Positions 63,999-64,000 of a DNA stretch of 64,000 nucleotides are shown one piece after another (within the stretch, counting starts at the first letter, position 1; every line of letters begins with the position of its first letter). The notes beneath the pieces are model-generated. The model saw nothing but the letters and a program-made list of their open reading frames with translations, made no database searches and was not told the DNA's origin. The stretch covers positions 1 through 64,000 of the IMG/VR virus record IMGVR_UViG_3300043446_003702; one strand, 5' to 3'. The stretch comes from a virus. Both the position numbers and the translations under genes were made by a program.

Positions 63999-64000
63999 TA

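Noticed and set aside
1-64000. CRISPR array, integrase, attachment site or insertion sequence
   Set aside because: No regularly spaced repeats, no integrase or transposase motif, and no terminal inverted repeats around any gene block were seen.

Overview
The window looks like part of a large, lytic, T4-like (tailed, myovirus-type) bacteriophage genome from an aquatic metagenome. The evidence is very dense coding, start and stop codons overlapping as ATGA or TAATG, many small conserved phage genes, a T4 RNase H-type 5'-3' exonuclease, a MazG-like pyrophosphohydrolase, thyX, a MoxR ATPase with a VWA/metallopeptidase partner, homing-endonuclease-like genes and a very large tRNA array. No virion structural gene, terminase, polymerase or integrase was recognised, so this is an accessory and nucleotide-metabolism part of the genome. 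The host cannot be read directly. The tmRNA tag (ANDELFALAA), a PqqA-like peptide and a serine-glyoxylate-type aminotransferase point loosely to a proteobacterium with PQQ and C1/glyoxylate metabolism; this is inference.

Layout. 0-4.1 kb: core T4-like small genes (exonuclease, MazG) with a methyltransferase cassette. 4.1-8.2 kb: a minus-strand cassette with an AsnB-like amidotransferase and two members of a recurring 'EKTFKPI' protein family. 8.3-11.1 kb: small early-type genes behind strong sigma70-like promoters. 11.1-24.2 kb: 31 tRNA genes covering all 20 amino acids plus an initiator, a circularly permuted (two-piece) tmRNA, one aberrant tRNA-like element, and several structured RNAs in the spacers, each closed by a long terminal stem; protein genes are interspersed. 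24.1-26.3 kb: a minus-strand PP-loop and alpha/beta-hydrolase pair. 26.4-32.3 kb: rubrerythrin, rubredoxin, DUF2061, a stand-alone PqqA-like peptide, an RNA polymerase omega-like protein, adenosylhomocysteinase, a metallophosphoesterase and a MoxR ATPase. 32.4-42.2 kb: cargo genes, the VWA/metallopeptidase, a run of small coupled genes sharing the C-terminus FGVEE, an aminotransferase, small hypothetical genes and ThyX.

42.3-64 kb is a biosynthetic island. It holds a radical SAM protein, a sugar epimerase, a DegT aminotransferase, a 667-aa protein with WHP repeats, two EKTFKPI proteins and an amidinotransferase on the plus strand. The minus-strand operon (translationally coupled in almost every junction) has five more radical SAM proteins, two more EKTFKPI proteins, an SGNH hydrolase-like protein, an unknown protein, a 33-aa peptide, a carbamoyltransferase and an FkbM-type methyltransferase. 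The enzyme set suggests synthesis and decoration of a sugar- or peptide-derived molecule (virion glycan, host surface or modified base), but the product cannot be told from sequence.

Regulation. At least 16 promoters have TTGACC/TTGACA-like -35 boxes and TATAAT-like -10 boxes, nearly all with a 17-bp spacer; a subset shares spacer sequence and an extended -10 (TGC). An 18-bp palindromic element lies beside several of them. Some promoters would start transcription at the start codon itself, predicting leaderless mRNAs.
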